A stretch of 64,000 nt of DNA, taken from positions 61,412 to 125,411 of the forward strand of contig CAMLMH010000009.1 in the NCBI GenBank assembly GCA_946481315.1, written 5' to 3'. Of this stretch, positions 27,282 to 36,208 are shown piece after piece; position 1 is the first letter of the stretch, and each line of letters opens with the position of its first letter. A model generated the notes under the pieces. The model was not told where the DNA came from. It did no database searches and saw only the letters and a list, made by a program, of their open reading frames with translations. This DNA is from an uncultured Bacteriovorax sp. Its GTDB lineage: Bacteria; Bdellovibrionota; Bacteriovoracia; Bacteriovoracales; Bacteriovoracaceae. The translations under genes and the position numbers were made by a program.

Positions 27282-28325
27282 ATGATTAAATATGTGGATG
27301 TTTCCGGCGTAGGAAACACGGGAAAAACAGCTGTTTCAGACATTCTCAGAGAATTGAATAATTATCATGTTCCGGAATATTCTTTTGAGTTTGATTTTTT
27401 CCGGGTCCCTGGAGGGATTCTGGATCTAAAATATAATCTTTGTGAAGATTGGTCTCCCATTCGCTCGCATGATGCTCATACACGTTTCTTGCAACGCCTT
27501 GAGTTAATGGGCGGAAATCCCAAATGGTATCAATTGCTGAAAAAGATGGAAATCACAGGTAATCGTTATGATGCCAGGTTTAATAATAAATTCATCGAAG
27601 AGGGACGCAAATTCGCTGATTCATTTCTTCGAGGAGAATATCTGGCGTATTGGCCATACGAATTTCTTAATTATAACTTTTTGTACAGATTTTTAAAAAA
27701 GCTTCAGCTTAAAACAGGATTTCGCCTGCGAGCAAGAGTTCCGGTAAAATTGGTTGATAGCACAAATTTTGATCAAAAAGCCTCAGAATTTGTTGATAAC
27801 ATTTTTCAAGAGTTTCGTTCTCCTTCCGGAAAAACGATCGTTTTTAATAATGCTTTTGAAGCTTATAATCCGATAAGATCATTGGATATTCTCCATCATT
27901 CGCGCTCAATCATTGTCACGCGTGATCCACGAGATGTTTATGTTTCCGGTCAAAATGCTCATAAGCTAAAAAAAGAAGACAAGAAACTTCAAGCTAAAGA
28001 AAATGATGGGCTTAATAAATCTTTTCTCGCTACTGATGATCTGAACTTGTTTATCGAAAGATACAAACTCTATATGAAGAATGTGTATCGAGGGAATGAT
28101 CCGCGCGTGCTTGTATTGAAATTTGAGGATGTCGTCTGTAATTACGAACAAACGCTTGAAAAAATCTACAGATTTTTAAATGTCACGACTGCCGAGCACA
28201 TAACACCTAAAAAGTTTTTTGATCCACAAAGATCTATAAAAAACGTAGGTATCTGGAAAAGTTTTTCCGATCAGGACGCTATTGCTCAAATCGAATCGAG
28301 ATTGGCAGAGTATGTTACTAATTAA
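27282..28325 (+). CDS. Sulfotransferase-like P-loop protein
   Basis: The N-terminus of this 347-residue protein contains a full Walker A motif, G9-V-G-N-T-G-K-T16, where many sulfotransferases have PKSGT-type loops. The later part is clearly sulfotransferase-like: SIIVTRDPRDVYVSGQ near 207-222 matches the 3'-phosphate-binding motif, and LVLKFEDVVCNYEQTLEKIYRFL near 275-297 is the conserved helix. It likely transfers sulfate from PAPS to a sugar or lipid, although the kinase-like P-loop leaves open a different phosphoryl chemistry. First gene of the long plus-strand operon. Confidence 0.7.
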   Translation: MIKYVDVSGVGNTGKTAVSDILRELNNYHVPEYSFEFDFFRVPGGILDLKYNLCEDWSPIRSHDAHTRFLQRLELMGGNPKWYQLLKKMEITGNRYDARFNNKFIEEGRKFADSFLRGEYLAYWPYEFLNYNFLYRFLKKLQLKTGFRLRARVPVKLVDSTNFDQKASEFVDNIFQEFRSPSGKTIVFNNAFEAYNPIRSLDILHHSRSIIVTRDPRDVYVSGQNAHKLKKEDKKLQAKENDGLNKSFLATDDLNLFIERYKLYMKNVYRGNDPRVLVLKFEDVVCNYEQTLEKIYRFLNVTTAEHITPKKFFDPQRSIKNVGIWKSFSDQDAIAQIESRLAEYVTN

Positions 28326-28346
28326 ATTTTCAAAAAAGGAAATGTA

Positions 28347-29390
28347 ATGTTCGGTTTACTAAGATTTTTTTTAGCCCTTATTGTTTGCTTTAATCATATG
28401 CCGAGACAAACTTTTCCATTTGGATTGTCCATTGTAGCAGTTGTGATTTTCTATATGCTTTCCGGATATACAATGGGGTTAAAATTTAAACACCTGAAAG
28501 ATAAACTTAAAAATCCAATCGTGGTGTTTGTCCTCGACAGGGCATTGCGGGTTTACCCTTTGTATATAGCTGTTTCTTTATTGTATTATTTTGCTGTCGT
28601 AAAATTAGGCAGCTCAGAACTGATTACATTCACTCCTTCTTTAAAAAATTTAGTTGCAAACTTTACTCTGATTACAACCAATCTGTATTATTTTACCCAA
28701 ATTGATCTGTTAATTCCGCCCTCCTACTCGTTAGCCCTTGAGGAGCAATTTTATATTTTAATGCCTTTTTTAATGTATTATGAAAAGTATGTCCCATTCA
28801 TCATTTTGGGATTTCTCAGCTCATTGATATGTTCTGCCCTAGTCTTTTCCGGCCAGGATGCTCAGCTTTTTGGAAATGTTCTGATATATAGAACTTTGCT
28901 TCCTACTTTGCCGATATTCTTTCTGGGTATTTCAATGGGAAAGAATGTCTTAAAGGACAATATTTTTAAATTAATCTACGGCTTTTTTCTTTTCAATTTT
29001 TTGATTTCTTTTATTTTTGGTCTGAATAACTCAGGCTATTTCTTTCATATTAATCTTGGAGTCTTGATTGGAGCCCCGGTTATTTACTGGCTAAAGGATT
29101 TAAAAAGGAATGCCTTTGACGATAAAATTGGCTTATTGGCTTATCCTATTTTCCTCTGTCACTTTCTGGTTTATTTTATTCTTGAACATAAGAATGCCAT
29201 GACCTTTATCAATGATCTTTTCGGTAGTGAGCCGATCACTCAGGTTAATCTCAATATTGCAGTTTATCGTTCTTTCGCTACATTGCTTACAGTTCTTCTT
29301 GCATATCTTCTGGTCTTATTTGTGGAGATACCCATTCATAAATTACGGGCTAATTTTTCAAAAAGAATAGGAATTTTGAAGAATGCATAA
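28347..29390 (+). CDS. Acyltransferase 3 family membrane protein (O-acetyltransferase)
   Basis: This 347-residue polytopic protein opens with LLRFFLALIVCFNHM, in which the R-x10-H pattern holds the catalytic histidine of Acyl_transf_3 proteins. YMLSGYTMG, DRALRVYPLY and SYSLALEEQFYILMPF are further family landmarks. Such integral inner-membrane enzymes move acetyl or other acyl groups to sugars of O-antigen or exopolysaccharide. AAAGGAAATG precedes the ATG. The 3' end overlaps the glycosyltransferase gene by 8 bp. Confidence 0.9.
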   Translation: MFGLLRFFLALIVCFNHMPRQTFPFGLSIVAVVIFYMLSGYTMGLKFKHLKDKLKNPIVVFVLDRALRVYPLYIAVSLLYYFAVVKLGSSELITFTPSLKNLVANFTLITTNLYYFTQIDLLIPPSYSLALEEQFYILMPFLMYYEKYVPFIILGFLSSLICSALVFSGQDAQLFGNVLIYRTLLPTLPIFFLGISMGKNVLKDNIFKLIYGFFLFNFLISFIFGLNNSGYFFHINLGVLIGAPVIYWLKDLKRNAFDDKIGLLAYPIFLCHFLVYFILEHKNAMTFINDLFGSEPITQVNLNIAVYRSFATLLTVLLAYLLVLFVEIPIHKLRANFSKRIGILKNA

Positions 29391-30639
29391 GCTTAAGAGA
29401 AAAATTTATTTCTGCTTTCCTTACATACCGGTAGGGGGAGTGCCTGTGTTATTTTTGAGAATGGCTCAATCGCTGGCGGATAAATTCAATTCTGAAATCT
29501 ACGTAATCGATTACAAAGACGGCTATATGGCGAGAACTAACCGCCATGAAAGAGTTAAACTTGTGGAGTACAGAGATGATCAGAAAGTCATTATACCTGC
29601 AGATGGTTATCTCATTTTGCAATCAATGACTCCCTGGTCGATATTCCCTTCATTGCAAATCCATGATGAAGCAATGATCTTTTTTTGGAACTGCCATCCA
29701 TATAACCTTGTTCCAACTGTGCCCGGTATCCGCAACTGGATGTATAGTTCAGTTACATTCACCAGGCTGGCCTTAAAAACAGTTCTCTCTTCGTACGCTA
29801 AAAAAATGCGCCGTTTTCTTCAGGTTCTGGAAAAAAATAAAGCAATTGCGTTTATGGACCGTACAAATATTGAAGTGACCGAGAAGTGTTTGGACTATCG
29901 AATCACGAATCGAGAGTATTTGCCCGTTGCTATTGATTACTGTTCTCTGGACATCAATCTGGACAGACAGAGGCTGGATGAAGTCCTGAGAGTAGCCTGG
30001 GTTGGACGAGTCGCAGACTTTAAAGTTCATATTCTTATTTACACGATGCAGTCTCTCGCAACACTGGCGCTGCGTCAGCAGCAGAAAATGTCGTTTAAGG
30101 TAATTGGCTCTGGAGAGTTTTTAAATTTTTTAAAAACTTCTGTTAGTGATAATGACTATTTTGAAATCGAATTTTTGGGGGATAAGTCCTCAAGAGAACT
30201 TAAAGATTTTTTGAAATCAGAATGCGATATCCTCTGTGCAATGGGAACTTCGGCGCTCGAAGGGGCCAGCTTGGGAGTTCCTACTATTTTACTCGATATA
30301 GCTTATGGTCCCGTCAAAGGAGATTACCTGTTCCGTTTCCTGCATGAAGAAACCGGCTGCGTTCTCGGGGACATGTTAAGTAAAAAAAGCTTCCAAAAGG
30401 GCAACAAGAGTTTGGAAAACATTCTTTTACAGGTGCGGGAGCACTTCAGGGAAGTGTCTCAAAAATCATTTGAGTATTGCAGAACGTTTCACTCTATTAA
30501 CTCGGTTTCCGACAAACTCATTGACTGCTTAACCTCTAATGAATTAACCTTTTCCCAATTAAAAAAAGCTAAAATTTTTACCCCCTCATACGTCTATCTA
30601 ATCTTTAGATCATTGAGAAAGAAATTTGCATTCAGGTGA
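29383..30639 (+). CDS. Family 4-type glycosyltransferase
   Basis: This 418-residue protein with a GT-B look has the N-terminal acceptor domain start FPYIPVGGVPVLFLRMAQ, with the glycine-rich loop. The C-terminal donor domain has RVAWVGRVADFKVH near residue 205, VIGSGEFL, and the E-x7-E-like CAMGTSALEGASLGVPTIL near 290-310, which contacts the nucleotide sugar. The donor sugar is not predictable. It overlaps the acyltransferase by 8 bp and is followed by rfbF. Confidence 0.82.
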   Translation: MHKLKRKIYFCFPYIPVGGVPVLFLRMAQSLADKFNSEIYVIDYKDGYMARTNRHERVKLVEYRDDQKVIIPADGYLILQSMTPWSIFPSLQIHDEAMIFFWNCHPYNLVPTVPGIRNWMYSSVTFTRLALKTVLSSYAKKMRRFLQVLEKNKAIAFMDRTNIEVTEKCLDYRITNREYLPVAIDYCSLDINLDRQRLDEVLRVAWVGRVADFKVHILIYTMQSLATLALRQQQKMSFKVIGSGEFLNFLKTSVSDNDYFEIEFLGDKSSRELKDFLKSECDILCAMGTSALEGASLGVPTILLDIAYGPVKGDYLFRFLHEETGCVLGDMLSKKSFQKGNKSLENILLQVREHFREVSQKSFEYCRTFHSINSVSDKLIDCLTSNELTFSQLKKAKIFTPSYVYLIFRSLRKKFAFR

Positions 30640-30645
30640 GTAAAT

Positions 30646-31419
30646 ATGAAAACTGTAATTCTGGCCGGTGGACTTGGCACCAGACTGAGTGAAGAAACAA
30701 ACGTAAGGCCTAAGCCAATGGTTGAAATTGGCGGAATGCCTATTCTTTGGCACATCATGAAAACATATTCACATTTTGGATTCAAGGAATTTTATCCTGC
30801 CCTTGGATACAAAGGTGAATTTATCAAGGAATATTTCACCAATTATCTAAATCGCAGCAGTGATACTACTGTGAATTTAAAAACCGGTGAAATTAATTAC
30901 TACAATACTCACCAGGAAGACTGGATACTGCATCTCATTGATACTGGAAAAGATTCTCTCACCGGTGGACGTTTGCATCGTCTTGAAAAATATCTTGGTG
31001 GCGAAGAAACTTTCATGCTTACGTATGGTGACGGTGTAGCGAACATTAATATCGCTGAGCTTGTAAAGTTTCATAAATCACATGGAAAAATTGCCACTGT
31101 AACAGCAGTAAGGCCTCCAGCAAGATTTGGTGCACTTATTATTGAAAACAATGCAGTTAAAGATTTCCGGGAAAAACCACAGGTCGGTGAAGGCTGGATC
31201 AACGGTGGGTACTTTGTCTTTAATAAAGAAGTCTTTAAGTATTTAAATGGCGATATGACCGTTCTTGAGAAAGAGCCATTGGAAAATCTTGCAAAGGATA
31301 ACCAGCTTATGGCTTTTCAACACGAAGGCTTCTGGCATCCAATGGATACAGTAAGAGATCGCGATTTTCTTAATTCGCTCTGGGATAAACAAGACCCACC
31401 TTGGAAGGTTTGGAAATAA
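30646..31419 (+). CDS. rfbF: Glucose-1-phosphate cytidylyltransferase
   Basis: This 257-residue enzyme makes CDP-glucose from CTP and glucose-1-phosphate. VILAGGLGTRLSEETNVRPKP is the nucleotide motif with the ETNVRPKPM extension typical of RfbF rather than RfbA. MPILWHIMKTYSHFGFKEF, VTAVRPPARFGAL, GGYFVFN and EGFWHPMDTVRDRD are all RfbF features. It precedes rfbG with a 1-bp overlap (TAATG), the classic CDP-hexose pair. Confidence 0.95.
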   Translation: MKTVILAGGLGTRLSEETNVRPKPMVEIGGMPILWHIMKTYSHFGFKEFYPALGYKGEFIKEYFTNYLNRSSDTTVNLKTGEINYYNTHQEDWILHLIDTGKDSLTGGRLHRLEKYLGGEETFMLTYGDGVANINIAELVKFHKSHGKIATVTAVRPPARFGALIIENNAVKDFREKPQVGEGWINGGYFVFNKEVFKYLNGDMTVLEKEPLENLAKDNQLMAFQHEGFWHPMDTVRDRDFLNSLWDKQDPPWKVWK

Positions 31420-32525
31420 TGTTTGCAAATATCTACTCAGGAAAAAAAGTTCTCGTTACCGGGCATACAGGTTTTAAAGGAACCTGGTTAACATGTTGGC
31501 TTTTAGAGTTGGGCGCAAATGTCGTTGGCATATCAAAAGATATTCCAACTCAGCCTTCAATGTTTGAAGAATTAAAACTTGATGAGAAAATCTCTCACCA
31601 TATTCTAAATATCTGCGATAAAGAAAAGTTATCTGAAATTTTTAATAGAGAAAAACCTGATTTCGTTTTTCACCTTGCCGCTCAGGCCATTGTCTCGACT
31701 TCCTATGCCAATCCTTTGGAAACGATACAAACCAATGTCCTTGGGACAGCCAATGTACTTGATTGCCTTCGAGATTTTAAGCATGACTGTACTGCGATCA
31801 TAATTACATCCGATAAATGCTATGAAAACGTAGAGTGGTATTGGGGTTATAAAGAAACTGATCACATGGGCGGTAAAGATATATACAGTGCCTCAAAGGG
31901 GGCTGCTGAACTTATTTTTCATGCCTATCAAATGTCTTTCTTCAATCAAAAAGACAGCAAGGTTCGATTAGCGTCCGCTCGGGCTGGAAATGTTATTGGT
32001 GGAGGCGATTGGGCACAAGACAGAATCGTGGCAGATTGTGTGAGGTCTTGGTCAAAGAACGAAGTAGTAGAGATCAGGAGCCCGAATGCTACGAGACCAT
32101 GGCAGCATGTTCTAGAGCCACTAAGTGGTTATCTGGCCTTGGGACAGGCATTGTCCCAGGATAAAAATATTCATGGTGAGTCTTTTAATTTTGGTCCTAG
32201 GGCAGAGCAAAACCACACAGTGGTAGAACTGTTAAAAGATCTGTCTGAGTACTGGGACTTTAAGTCTTCTGCTGACTGCTATAAAGTGACTGAGAACCGT
32301 CCATTCAATGAAGCTGGTCTGTTAAAACTAAACTGCGACAAGGCCCTTTTTATTCTTAAGTGGCAAGCAGCCTTGAATTATTCCTATACTGTTAAATTTG
32401 TCAGTGAATGGTATTTTAAATTCTATCGTCAAAAAACCGTGGATATGTACGACTTTACTCTTGAGCAAATTCGACAATTTGAAAAAATTGCAAAAGAGGA
32501 GAGGATCAGATGGGCACTCAGTTAA
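31419..32525 (+). CDS. rfbG: CDP-glucose 4,6-dehydratase
   Basis: This 368-residue extended SDR forms CDP-4-keto-6-deoxyglucose. The start at ATG 31419 shares its A with the rfbF stop and gives MFANIYSGKKVLVTGHTG. GHTGFKGTWLT is the NAD motif specific to RfbG. TSDKCYENVEWYWGYKETD and GGKDIYSASKGAAE hold the active-site Thr/Asp/Lys and the Tyr-x3-Lys. The open frame six codons upstream lies in rfbF. The product is the branch point for 3,6-dideoxy or 4-amino CDP sugars; the next two genes suggest the latter. Confidence 0.95.
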   Translation: MFANIYSGKKVLVTGHTGFKGTWLTCWLLELGANVVGISKDIPTQPSMFEELKLDEKISHHILNICDKEKLSEIFNREKPDFVFHLAAQAIVSTSYANPLETIQTNVLGTANVLDCLRDFKHDCTAIIITSDKCYENVEWYWGYKETDHMGGKDIYSASKGAAELIFHAYQMSFFNQKDSKVRLASARAGNVIGGGDWAQDRIVADCVRSWSKNEVVEIRSPNATRPWQHVLEPLSGYLALGQALSQDKNIHGESFNFGPRAEQNHTVVELLKDLSEYWDFKSSADCYKVTENRPFNEAGLLKLNCDKALFILKWQAALNYSYTVKFVSEWYFKFYRQKTVDMYDFTLEQIRQFEKIAKEERIRWALS

Positions 32526-32950
32526 TTGAAGGTGTCACGGTCACTCCCTTAAAGAGAATTCATCACCCTCAAGGCGATATTTATCATGCTTTAAAATGTT
32601 CAGAGCCTAGTTTTGTCCAGTTTGGCGAAGCTTATTTCTCATCAGTTATTCCCAACTCAACCAAAGGCTGGAAAAAACACCAGGTCATGACTCTCAATCT
32701 TGTCGTACCAGTAGGAGCTATTCGATTTGTCGTCTACGATGATCGGATTGGCTCAGCTACAAAGGGAACATTCTTTGATATAACCTTATCCAACGAAAAT
32801 TATGCACGATTAACAGTTGCTCCGGGGCTCTGGATGGCTTTTCAGGGGGCAGGCCCTGAGTTAAATTTATTGTTAAACCTGGCCAGTATTGAGCACAATC
32901 CTCAGGAAGCAGTATCAGTACCATTGGATGAAATAAAATATGACTGGTGA
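32510..32950 (+). CDS. dTDP-4-dehydrorhamnose 3,5-epimerase-related cupin
   Basis: This 146-residue protein resembles the RmlC-like cupins in its centre (EAYFSSVIPNSTKGWKKHQ, then NLVVPVGAIRFVVYDD and VAPGLWMAFQG). RmlC epimerises C3 and C5 of a 4-keto-6-deoxy sugar. Here the protein is shorter than RmlC (usually about 180 residues). It lies between rfbG and an aminotransferase, so it may epimerise CDP-4-keto-6-deoxyglucose at C3 and/or C5. AGGAGAGG precedes the ATG at 32510, which overlaps rfbG by 16 bp; the 3' end overlaps the aminotransferase by 11 bp. Confidence 0.75.
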   Translation: MGTQLIEGVTVTPLKRIHHPQGDIYHALKCSEPSFVQFGEAYFSSVIPNSTKGWKKHQVMTLNLVVPVGAIRFVVYDDRIGSATKGTFFDITLSNENYARLTVAPGLWMAFQGAGPELNLLLNLASIEHNPQEAVSVPLDEIKYDW

Positions 32951-34070
32951 AAAAAAATCAATCCGACTTTCAAAATGCTCAGTTGGTACAGAAGAACAAG
33001 ACGCAGTTTTGCGGGTTTTTAATAACCAATATTTTGGTATGGGAAAAGAAGTTCAGGCTTTAGAGCAAGAGATAAAATCTTATTTAAAAACTGAAATGGA
33101 AGTTATTTGTGTTAACACAGGCACAGCTGCTCTTCATCTGGCAGTTCATTGTCTTGATCTAAAAGCAGGCGACGAAGTTTTAGTTCCTTCTATAACATAT
33201 GTAGCTTCATTCCAGGCGGTCTCTGCGACAGGAGCAAAGCCGGTTGCTTGTGATATTTTAACAGATTCCGTTTTTATTGATCTGGCCGATGCCGAAAAAA
33301 GAGTTACAGAAAAGACTAAAGCAATAATGCCTGTTCATTACGCGAGTGACGGCTCGGATATTGAAAAGGTCTATGCCTTTGCTAAAAAACACAATCTTCG
33401 TGTAATTGAAGATGCTGCCCAGGCTTTGGGGTGTGTTCGTGATGGTGTGCAGGTTGGCAATAAAGGTGACATACTCTGTTTTAGTATGGATGGGATCAAA
33501 AATATCACTAGTGGTGAAGGCGGAATTGTTGTTACTGGTGATAAAGTCTTAGCTCAAAGAATAAAAGATGCCCGTCTTTTAGGTGTGGAAAAAGATACTG
33601 AAAGAAGATTCAGTGGTGAGCGTTCATGGCATTTTGATGTTCATCATCAAGGTTTCCGGTATCACATGAGTGATATAATGGCCGCAATAGGACGTGCACA
33701 GTTGGCAAAACTCCCCCAGTTTGCCAAACGACGCAAAGAAATCGCAGCACAATATTTATCTGAGCTTAATTCTATTGATCAAATTAAATTTCTTAAATTA
33801 GATTACGCAAATATTGTTCCCCATATTTTCGTTATCAGAGTGATAAATGGTCAGAGGAATGCCCTTTTTGATTATCTTCAGGAGCAAGGGGTTTCTGTTG
33901 GCTTTCATTACAACCCAAATCATAGGCTTACTCTGTATAAAACAGAATATCAGCTTAAGAATGCTGATTTAATTAGTGAACAAATTATCACTTTGCCTAT
34001 GCATGTAGATCTGACTAATGAAGATATTTCTTACGTCACCGGAAAAGTTGCACAATTCTTCAGGAACTAA
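32940..34070 (+). CDS. DegT/DnrJ/EryC1 sugar aminotransferase (CDP branch)
   Basis: This 376-residue PLP enzyme has NTGTAALHLAVH (59-70), which holds the phosphate-binding turn. EDAAQALG (157-164) gives the PLP-pyridine Asp158. FSMDGIKNITSGEGG (181-195) has the Schiff-base Lys187. That Lys separates it from the CDP-4-keto-6-deoxyglucose 3-dehydrase (RfbH/DdhC), in which it is His. I therefore predict transamination of a 4-keto (or 3-keto) CDP-6-deoxyhexose, not 3-deoxygenation. Directly downstream of rfbF-rfbG and the cupin in one operon. Confidence 0.88.
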   Translation: MTGEKKSIRLSKCSVGTEEQDAVLRVFNNQYFGMGKEVQALEQEIKSYLKTEMEVICVNTGTAALHLAVHCLDLKAGDEVLVPSITYVASFQAVSATGAKPVACDILTDSVFIDLADAEKRVTEKTKAIMPVHYASDGSDIEKVYAFAKKHNLRVIEDAAQALGCVRDGVQVGNKGDILCFSMDGIKNITSGEGGIVVTGDKVLAQRIKDARLLGVEKDTERRFSGERSWHFDVHHQGFRYHMSDIMAAIGRAQLAKLPQFAKRRKEIAAQYLSELNSIDQIKFLKLDYANIVPHIFVIRVINGQRNALFDYLQEQGVSVGFHYNPNHRLTLYKTEYQLKNADLISEQIITLPMHVDLTNEDISYVTGKVAQFFRN

Positions 34071-34072
34071 TT

Positions 34073-35032
34073 ATGATTCATGAACCATTTGTTAGCGTTG
34101 TCATCAACTGTTTTAATGGTGAGAAATACCTCAAGGAAGCATTCGATTCTGTTTTTGCTCAAACATATAAAAACTGGGAAATAATCTTCTGGGATAATGC
34201 TTCTACTGATAGAAGTGCTGAAATTGCAAAGTCATATGGAGAAAAAGTCAGATATTTTCTGGCACCTAAAACAACTCCATTAGGAGAAGCCAGAAATCTT
34301 GCCATTAAAAAATCCACTGCCGATCTGGTAGCAATATTAGATGCCGATGATATTTGGATGCCAAACAGACTGGAGAGGCAAATTAAGGAATTTTGGGATT
34401 CTGAAGCAGTCGTTTGCTACAGTTCTGTTGAGGAAATATCAAAAGACGGTGCACACCTTCGTTATGTTCATGTCGGGAAGAAATCGGGTTATATTTTTGA
34501 AGAACTCTTGAATCAGTTTGACATAAATGTATCAACGTTACTTATGAAACGTAATGTGCTTGTCAAAGAAGGATATGAATTTGATCTGCAGATGGTTGGA
34601 TCAGAAGAATATAATCTTTTTATGCGAATTGCAGCCAAATATAAGTTTTGTGTGATCAATGAGTGCCTTGCTAAGTGGAGAGTACACCAGTCCACATCGT
34701 TAACAGGTCAATCCATGCATCGCTGGGCCTTTGAAAGAGAATATACTCTTAATCAGGTTATAGCTGCAAATCCAGGTATAGAACACAAATATCCAGTTGC
34801 ATTCCGGGAAGCTTTTGCCCGTGCCAAATATTACCGGGCAAGATATTTAATGAGCATTGGCGCGAAAAAAGAGGCATTTGCAGAGTTAAGATCCGTAGCA
34901 TTTGTTGATTATAAATACCTGGGCTTAATGATTATTGCGATATTACCATCCCCTGTCTGGAATTTAATTCATTCACCTATGATAAAACACAAAATCATAC
35001 CCGCGGTTATGAAAAAACTGCGATCGATTTAA
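34073..35032 (+). CDS. GT2 family glycosyltransferase
   Basis: This 319-residue inverting GT-A enzyme begins VSVVINCFNGEKYLKEAFDS followed by the FAQTYKNWE helix typical of family 2. DNASTD binds the nucleotide and LDADDIWMP near residue 87-95 is the DxD metal site. It ends in a weakly hydrophobic, amphipathic tail (LGLMIIAILPSPVW) likely touching the membrane. It presumably adds one sugar of the lipid-linked repeat unit; donor unknown. It is 2 bases after the aminotransferase stop. Confidence 0.88.
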   Translation: MIHEPFVSVVINCFNGEKYLKEAFDSVFAQTYKNWEIIFWDNASTDRSAEIAKSYGEKVRYFLAPKTTPLGEARNLAIKKSTADLVAILDADDIWMPNRLERQIKEFWDSEAVVCYSSVEEISKDGAHLRYVHVGKKSGYIFEELLNQFDINVSTLLMKRNVLVKEGYEFDLQMVGSEEYNLFMRIAAKYKFCVINECLAKWRVHQSTSLTGQSMHRWAFEREYTLNQVIAANPGIEHKYPVAFREAFARAKYYRARYLMSIGAKKEAFAELRSVAFVDYKYLGLMIIAILPSPVWNLIHSPMIKHKIIPAVMKKLRSI

Positions 35033-35036
35033 AAAC

Positions 35037-36206
35037 ATGCAAATCAGAATCAATTTTTCCAGACCTGATTTTATTTTTAGCTTAGTTTGGCTAACAACGA
35101 TGGTTTTAAATTTTTCCTTCCAGACTATCTATACCGTTCCGGCAAATATTAAAGTCACGCTGCTGATTTTTTCTAATATCATAGGTTCAATTGCCATCTA
35201 TTATTTTTTTAATACTAAAGTTTATCGTATGGCAAAAAGTCAGATCACGCCGGTTAATGTCGTACAGCTAAACCAGCTCAAGAAATGGACATATATTATT
35301 GTGAGTATTTGGTTCGTTGGTTTTGCTATAAATATTGCCTTTTCAAAAGGTGTACCGCTCTACTGGAAACTGATTGGCGACAGCAGGACTTATACTGAAT
35401 TTGGTGTACCTTCCTTTTCCGGACTGTTGAATGCTATTAGGCTTTTTTCATCTGTGTCCTTAATGATAATTCTGATTCACAGATTTAAGATAATCGATGC
35501 TTTTTTACTTGTTGTTTTGCTAGTCTCGTCGTTGCTGGAATTGAGCCGCGGTAATTTTACTTTTCTTCTGCTCACTGTATTGGGTGTCATTTTTCTTTAC
35601 AAACGTTTTAACTGGAAAATGATTCTTCTGTTTTTGTTGGGTATTTTGGGGTTTCTGGTCTTTTTTGGTTATTTGGGTAATATTCGGGGCAGTTCCGGTG
35701 AGATCAATTCAATCTTATCTGAAAATTCAATTTTTAAAAATATTCCTAATATCTTCATCTGGGGTTTCACTTATATAACGAGCCCTTTGAATAATTTAAA
35801 TTATGCAGCTGAGTGGATAAATCCTACATTCTGGCCTCGATATACAACTATTGGTCTCGTACCAACTGTCGTTAGAGAGTCCTTGTTCGGAGTATTGACT
35901 TATCCCATTCATATTGCGGATGCTTCGCTGAATGCTACAACGTTTTATTCACCATTGATTGCAGATTTTGGTTTTGGCTTTACGTTTATTATTGTGACTC
36001 TAATCCAGATATACATGACCATTATTTATTTGAAAGCAAAAAGTGGAAAATTAATGGCGGCGCTGATGTATCCGATACTATTAAGCTCAATAATGCTGAG
36101 TGTGTTTTATATGTATCTTTTTACCCTAATGGTAATTTTCTATATCACCTTATCGTGGTTGGTTTCAGCTCTGCTGATACCTTCCCAAATTAAGGTTGAG
36201 GAGTAA
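35037..36206 (+). CDS. Wzy-like repeat-unit polymerase (membrane protein)
   Basis: This 389-residue protein has about ten to eleven hydrophobic segments and a long periplasmic loop around residues 215-300. SRGNFTFLLLTVLGVIFLY and IRGSSGE resemble the oligosaccharide-repeat-unit polymerases (WzyE/O-Ag polymerase type), which join undecaprenyl-linked repeats. Assignment rests on topology and place between a GT2 gene and chain-length-type genes. Its paralog-like neighbours at 11413 and 37814 have the WaaL-type signature and this one does not. Confidence 0.65.
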   Translation: MQIRINFSRPDFIFSLVWLTTMVLNFSFQTIYTVPANIKVTLLIFSNIIGSIAIYYFFNTKVYRMAKSQITPVNVVQLNQLKKWTYIIVSIWFVGFAINIAFSKGVPLYWKLIGDSRTYTEFGVPSFSGLLNAIRLFSSVSLMIILIHRFKIIDAFLLVVLLVSSLLELSRGNFTFLLLTVLGVIFLYKRFNWKMILLFLLGILGFLVFFGYLGNIRGSSGEINSILSENSIFKNIPNIFIWGFTYITSPLNNLNYAAEWINPTFWPRYTTIGLVPTVVRESLFGVLTYPIHIADASLNATTFYSPLIADFGFGFTFIIVTLIQIYMTIIYLKAKSGKLMAALMYPILLSSIMLSVFYMYLFTLMVIFYITLSWLVSALLIPSQIKVEE

Positions 36207-36208
36207 TC

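Noticed and set aside
32940..34070. RfbH/DdhC (CDP-4-keto-6-deoxyglucose 3-dehydrase)
   Set aside because: Context fits, but the Schiff-base Lys187 is present and the enzyme lacks the His substitution, so aminotransferase is preferred.
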